From CAYRZL01 sp964428795 (GTDB lineage Bacteria; Bacillota; Clostridia; Lachnospirales; Lachnospiraceae): a DNA stretch of 8,999 nt. A model generated the notes under the pieces. The model was given only the letters and a program-made list of their open reading frames with translations, was not told the DNA's origin and did no database searches. The DNA is taken from assembly GCA_964428795.1 (NCBI GenBank), contig CAYRZL010000097.1:1-8999 (forward strand). The letters run 5' to 3'. Made by a program: the position numbers and the translations under genes. Positions 6,415 to 8,999 of the stretch are shown in pieces; the stretch's first letter is position 1, and every line of letters begins with the position of its first letter.

Positions 6415-6419
6415 GGAGG
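6415..6419 (+). promoter_or_regulatory. Ribosome binding site of the class A PBP gene
   Basis: GGAGG, 6 bases before the ATG at 6426, supports that start. Confidence 0.85.
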
Positions 6420-6425
6420 TTTACT

Positions 6426-8918
6426 ATGAATTATGGCAGAAAAAATGCCAGGAGAAGGAAAAGGGAGCTGACGGGCAGGGGAGTGACGATCCGTCACAAG
6501 CTGAAAGCAGTGTTTCTTTTGCTTTTGCTCATTTTCTTTGTTGCGGGGACTGGATTCGCGGGTTATGAAGTATATGGATATGCGAAGGAGGTTCTGGCAG
6601 ACACACCGGATGTCAGTGCGATCGATGCAACGCCTTCCGGCTTTATGTCAACGGTGTTGGACGCGGAGGGAAATGTGACGGCCCAATTAGTGGAAACGGG
6701 ATCGAATCGGGTTTATGTCACATTGGATCAGATTCCGGTATATCTTCAGCATGCCTTTGTGGCGATCGAGGATGAGCGCTTTTATGAGCATAACGGCATT
6801 GACTTAAAAGGGATTATCCGGGCGGGAATGCGGGGAATCACAACAGGGCATTTCAATGAGGGCGCCAGCACGATCACCCAGCAGCTATTAAAAAATAATG
6901 TATTTGAAGGCTGGACGACGGAGACAGATGAAGAAAGGGTTAAGAGAAAGCTTCAGGAGCAGTATCTGGCGGTCGAGCTGGAAAAGGAAGTATCCAAAGA
7001 CTGGATCATGGAGAATTATCTCAACACGATCAATCTGGGAGAGAATACTCTGGGAGTGGAGGCGGCAGCGAACCGGTATTTCGGAAAGGACGTGTCGGAG
7101 CTTACACTGTCAGAATGTGCGGTGATTGCGGCAATCACACAGAATCCTTCCAAATATAATCCGATTTCCCATGCGGAGGACAATGCGCAGCGCCGTCAGA
7201 TGGTTCTGGAAAATATGCAGGAGCAGGGGTATATTACAAAAGAGGAGTATGAGACTGCGCTGGCGGATGATGTCTATTCCCGGATCGGTGAACACGATGT
7301 GGAGTATAAGAACAGTACGAACAATATTACATCCTATTTTGTGGATGCCCTTACGGAGGATGTGGTTGAGGATTTGCAGTCTGAGCTGGGATATTCGGAG
7401 GCACAGGCGTATAAAGCGCTGTACAGCGGGGGATTGACGATCTATTCAACGCAGGATCCCGGTATACAGGCAATTTGTGATGATGTGGTGAATAATGATT
7501 CAAACTACGATATAGCGAAACAGATTTCGTTTTCTTACGCATTGACAGTTCAGATGGAGGATGGTTCTCTGGAAAATTACAGTCAGCAGACGATGCTGTC
7601 CTGGCTGAAGTCCGAAAAAGGGAGGATATCCCTGAACTACAGCAGCGAGGAGGCTGCCATAGAGGCGATCAGTGAATACCGGGAGCATGTTCTGGAGAAC
7701 GGCGGGACGGTGATTGGGGAGAATACGACATTTACAGTCCAGCCCCAGGCATCTATGACGATCATCGATCAGTCGACGGGGCAGGTGAAGGCTCTGGTTG
7801 GAGGACGGGGGGAAAAGACGGCGAGTAAAACGCTGAACCGTGCTGCGGATACGACGATGCAGCCCGGCTCCACGTTCAAGATCATTTCAACCTACGCACC
7901 GGCGCTGGATGAGGGGATTGTTAGTCTGGCAACCGGCGTGAACGATGAAATGATTACGTATTCCAATGGAAAAGTAATCCGGAATGCAGACGGAAGGTAT
8001 CGTGGGTATGTCACCATACGGGAGGCGATCAAAAAATCCATCAATGTTGTTGCGATTAAGACAAGCCGTGAGGTTACATTGGAAAAATGTTATCAGTCGG
8101 CGCTGGATTTCGGGATTTCTACTTTGACGGAAGATGATATCGTCGAATCTCTGCCGCTGGGATCGGGAGGCGTGACCAATCTGGAGCTGACCGCGGCATA
8201 TGCGGCAATTGCCAACGGCGGTGTATACAATGAGCCTGTTTTATATACGAAGATCGTGGATCATGACGGCAATGTGCTGTTGGAAAAGACGCCTGAGACA
8301 CACAGGGTGATCAAAGAAACTACGGCGTATCTGCTCACCTCTGCCATGGAGGATGTTGTGAAAAGCGGTACGGGTACACTGGCACGCTTTTCCGGTATGT
8401 CCATTGCAGGTAAAACAGGTACCACAACATCCACAAGGGCTTCCTGGTTCGCGGGGTATACCCCGTATTATACCTGTGCGGTATGGGAAGGATATGATGA
8501 TAACTCAGAGCTGGAGTCCGCGAGATCCTCAAGAGTATTGTGGAGAGAAGCCATGTCCCGGATTCATGAGGGATATGAAGATATTGGGTTTGCACAGCCG
8601 GATGGCATCACAAAATGTACCGTTTGCTCTATCTCCGGACTTTTGGCACAGCCGGGACTTTGCGAGAAGACGCAAACGGAATATTTTGCCGGAGATACCA
8701 TGCCTACGAAAATGTGTGACATACATCAGACCGCTGTGATCTGTAAAGAGTCCGGAAAACTTGCGGGACAGTATTGTCCGGAGGAAGATAAGGAGACCAG
8801 ATCTTATGTGAAAGGATCCAACGAGATCCCGACAGAGACCTGTGATATTCATACAGGGGAAAGTCTGTTGGAGAATATTTTGGAGGGAATTGGAAAGACC
8901 GGGCAGACCCCGGAATAG
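6426..8918 (+). CDS. Class A penicillin-binding protein (PBP1A-type glycosyltransferase/transpeptidase)
   Basis: An 830-residue bifunctional peptidoglycan synthase: it polymerises lipid II into glycan strands and cross-links the stem peptides outside the membrane. A basic cytoplasmic tail (1-26) precedes a single membrane anchor (about 27-47). The GT51 glycosyltransferase domain (about 75-260) shows EDERFYEH with catalytic Glu115, GASTITQQLLKN (146-157), the probable second catalytic Glu178, and YLNTINLG (198-205) with AAANRYFGK. The transpeptidase domain (about 440-690) has nucleophile Ser482 in STFK, SIN at 538-540 and KTG at 663-665, so all three penicillin-binding motifs are intact. Residues about 725-810 form a cysteine-rich tail of two similar modules. 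It is transcribed divergently from yigZ and appears to be a single-gene unit between its own promoter and a terminator. I give no symbol because ponA and pbp names vary among clostridia. Confidence 0.95.
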   Translation: MNYGRKNARRRKRELTGRGVTIRHKLKAVFLLLLLIFFVAGTGFAGYEVYGYAKEVLADTPDVSAIDATPSGFMSTVLDAEGNVTAQLVETGSNRVYVTLDQIPVYLQHAFVAIEDERFYEHNGIDLKGIIRAGMRGITTGHFNEGASTITQQLLKNNVFEGWTTETDEERVKRKLQEQYLAVELEKEVSKDWIMENYLNTINLGENTLGVEAAANRYFGKDVSELTLSECAVIAAITQNPSKYNPISHAEDNAQRRQMVLENMQEQGYITKEEYETALADDVYSRIGEHDVEYKNSTNNITSYFVDALTEDVVEDLQSELGYSEAQAYKALYSGGLTIYSTQDPGIQAICDDVVNNDSNYDIAKQISFSYALTVQMEDGSLENYSQQTMLSWLKSEKGRISLNYSSEEAAIEAISEYREHVLENGGTVIGENTTFTVQPQASMTIIDQSTGQVKALVGGRGEKTASKTLNRAADTTMQPGSTFKIISTYAPALDEGIVSLATGVNDEMITYSNGKVIRNADGRYRGYVTIREAIKKSINVVAIKTSREVTLEKCYQSALDFGISTLTEDDIVESLPLGSGGVTNLELTAAYAAIANGGVYNEPVLYTKIVDHDGNVLLEKTPETHRVIKETTAYLLTSAMEDVVKSGTGTLARFSGMSIAGKTGTTTSTRASWFAGYTPYYTCAVWEGYDDNSELESARSSRVLWREAMSRIHEGYEDIGFAQPDGITKCTVCSISGLLAQPGLCEKTQTEYFAGDTMPTKMCDIHQTAVICKESGKLAGQYCPEEDKETRSYVKGSNEIPTETCDIHTGESLLENILEGIGKTGQTPE
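8616..8852 (+). repeat. Duplicated cysteine module at the PBP C terminus
   Basis: At protein level, residues 731-767 and 773-809 share the pattern C-x-x-S-G-x-L-A-x(3-4)-C, then P-T-x-x-C-D-I-H. The cysteines are Cys734, Cys746 and Cys764 in the first copy and Cys773, Cys784 and Cys806 in the second, plus the extra Cys731. The copies have diverged at DNA level, so the duplication is old. Confidence 0.75.
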
Positions 8919-8950
8919 AAAACAGCCGTTCCTTTCATAAAACAAACAGG

Positions 8951-8999
8951 AAAACAGTCCGATTTTGAAGCATTTGCGGAGAAATCGGACTGTTTTGTT
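8951..8999 (+). terminator. Intrinsic terminator after the PBP gene
   Basis: The perfect 15-base arms AAAACAGTCCGATTT (8951-8965) and AAATCGGACTGTTTT (8982-8996) enclose a 16-base loop. The T-rich 3' arm ends at the window edge, so the tail is only partly visible. A-rich and T-rich flanks on both sides suggest it could also work in reverse if a convergent gene follows. Confidence 0.8.

Noticed and set aside
6282..6497. 72-codon N-terminal extension of yigZ
   Set aside because: It crosses the divergent promoters and the start of the PBP gene, while the family start at 6281 has its own ribosome binding site.

Overview
The window looks like ordinary chromosomal DNA from a Firmicute, most likely a Lachnospiraceae-type gut Clostridium. 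The evidence is mid-range base composition, strong AGGAGG-type ribosome binding sites, sigma-A-like promoters (TTGTCA/TATAAT), a MocR-type class I aminotransferase of a kind common in that group, a CvfB-family S1 protein, and a Gram-positive class A penicillin-binding protein with a cysteine-rich extracellular tail. The organism assignment is inference; no rRNA or other species marker is present. I see no mobile element, CRISPR array, tRNA, phage gene or defence system.

Layout. (1) Positions 1-2238, plus strand: the C-terminal two thirds of the replication-fork ATPase RarA (start outside the window), then 36 bases later a complete PLP-dependent aminotransferase. (2) Positions 2239-2537: a gene-free stretch of about 300 bases. 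It holds a cluster of inverted repeats, a weak terminator candidate, a strong promoter and a leader of about 100 bases with an 8-base inverted repeat. (3) Positions 2538-3905, plus strand: a secreted coiled-coil NlpC/P60 peptidoglycan hydrolase with a repetitive Ser/Gly linker. (4) Positions 3915-3959: a strong bidirectional terminator between convergent genes. (5) Positions 6281 down to 3994, minus strand: a compact likely operon, yigZ (IMPACT family), an acyl-ACP thioesterase and cvfB, with gaps of 58 and 25 bases. (6) Positions 6282-6425: a divergent promoter region where the yigZ -10 and the PBP -35 share a base. (7) Positions 6426-8918, plus strand: a bifunctional class A PBP, followed by a 15-bp hairpin terminator at the window edge.

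How the genes relate. The NlpC/P60 hydrolase and the class A PBP cut and make peptidoglycan outside the membrane. The thioesterase probably releases fatty acids from acyl carrier protein. CvfB and YigZ are conserved RNA- or translation-associated cytoplasmic proteins. RarA handles stalled replication forks. Nothing here amounts to a clear new system. The items most worth a second look are the inverted-repeat cluster after the aminotransferase gene, the overlapping divergent promoters, the structured nlpC leader, the 30-base coding repeat in the hydrolase linker, and the duplicated cysteine module at the PBP C terminus.
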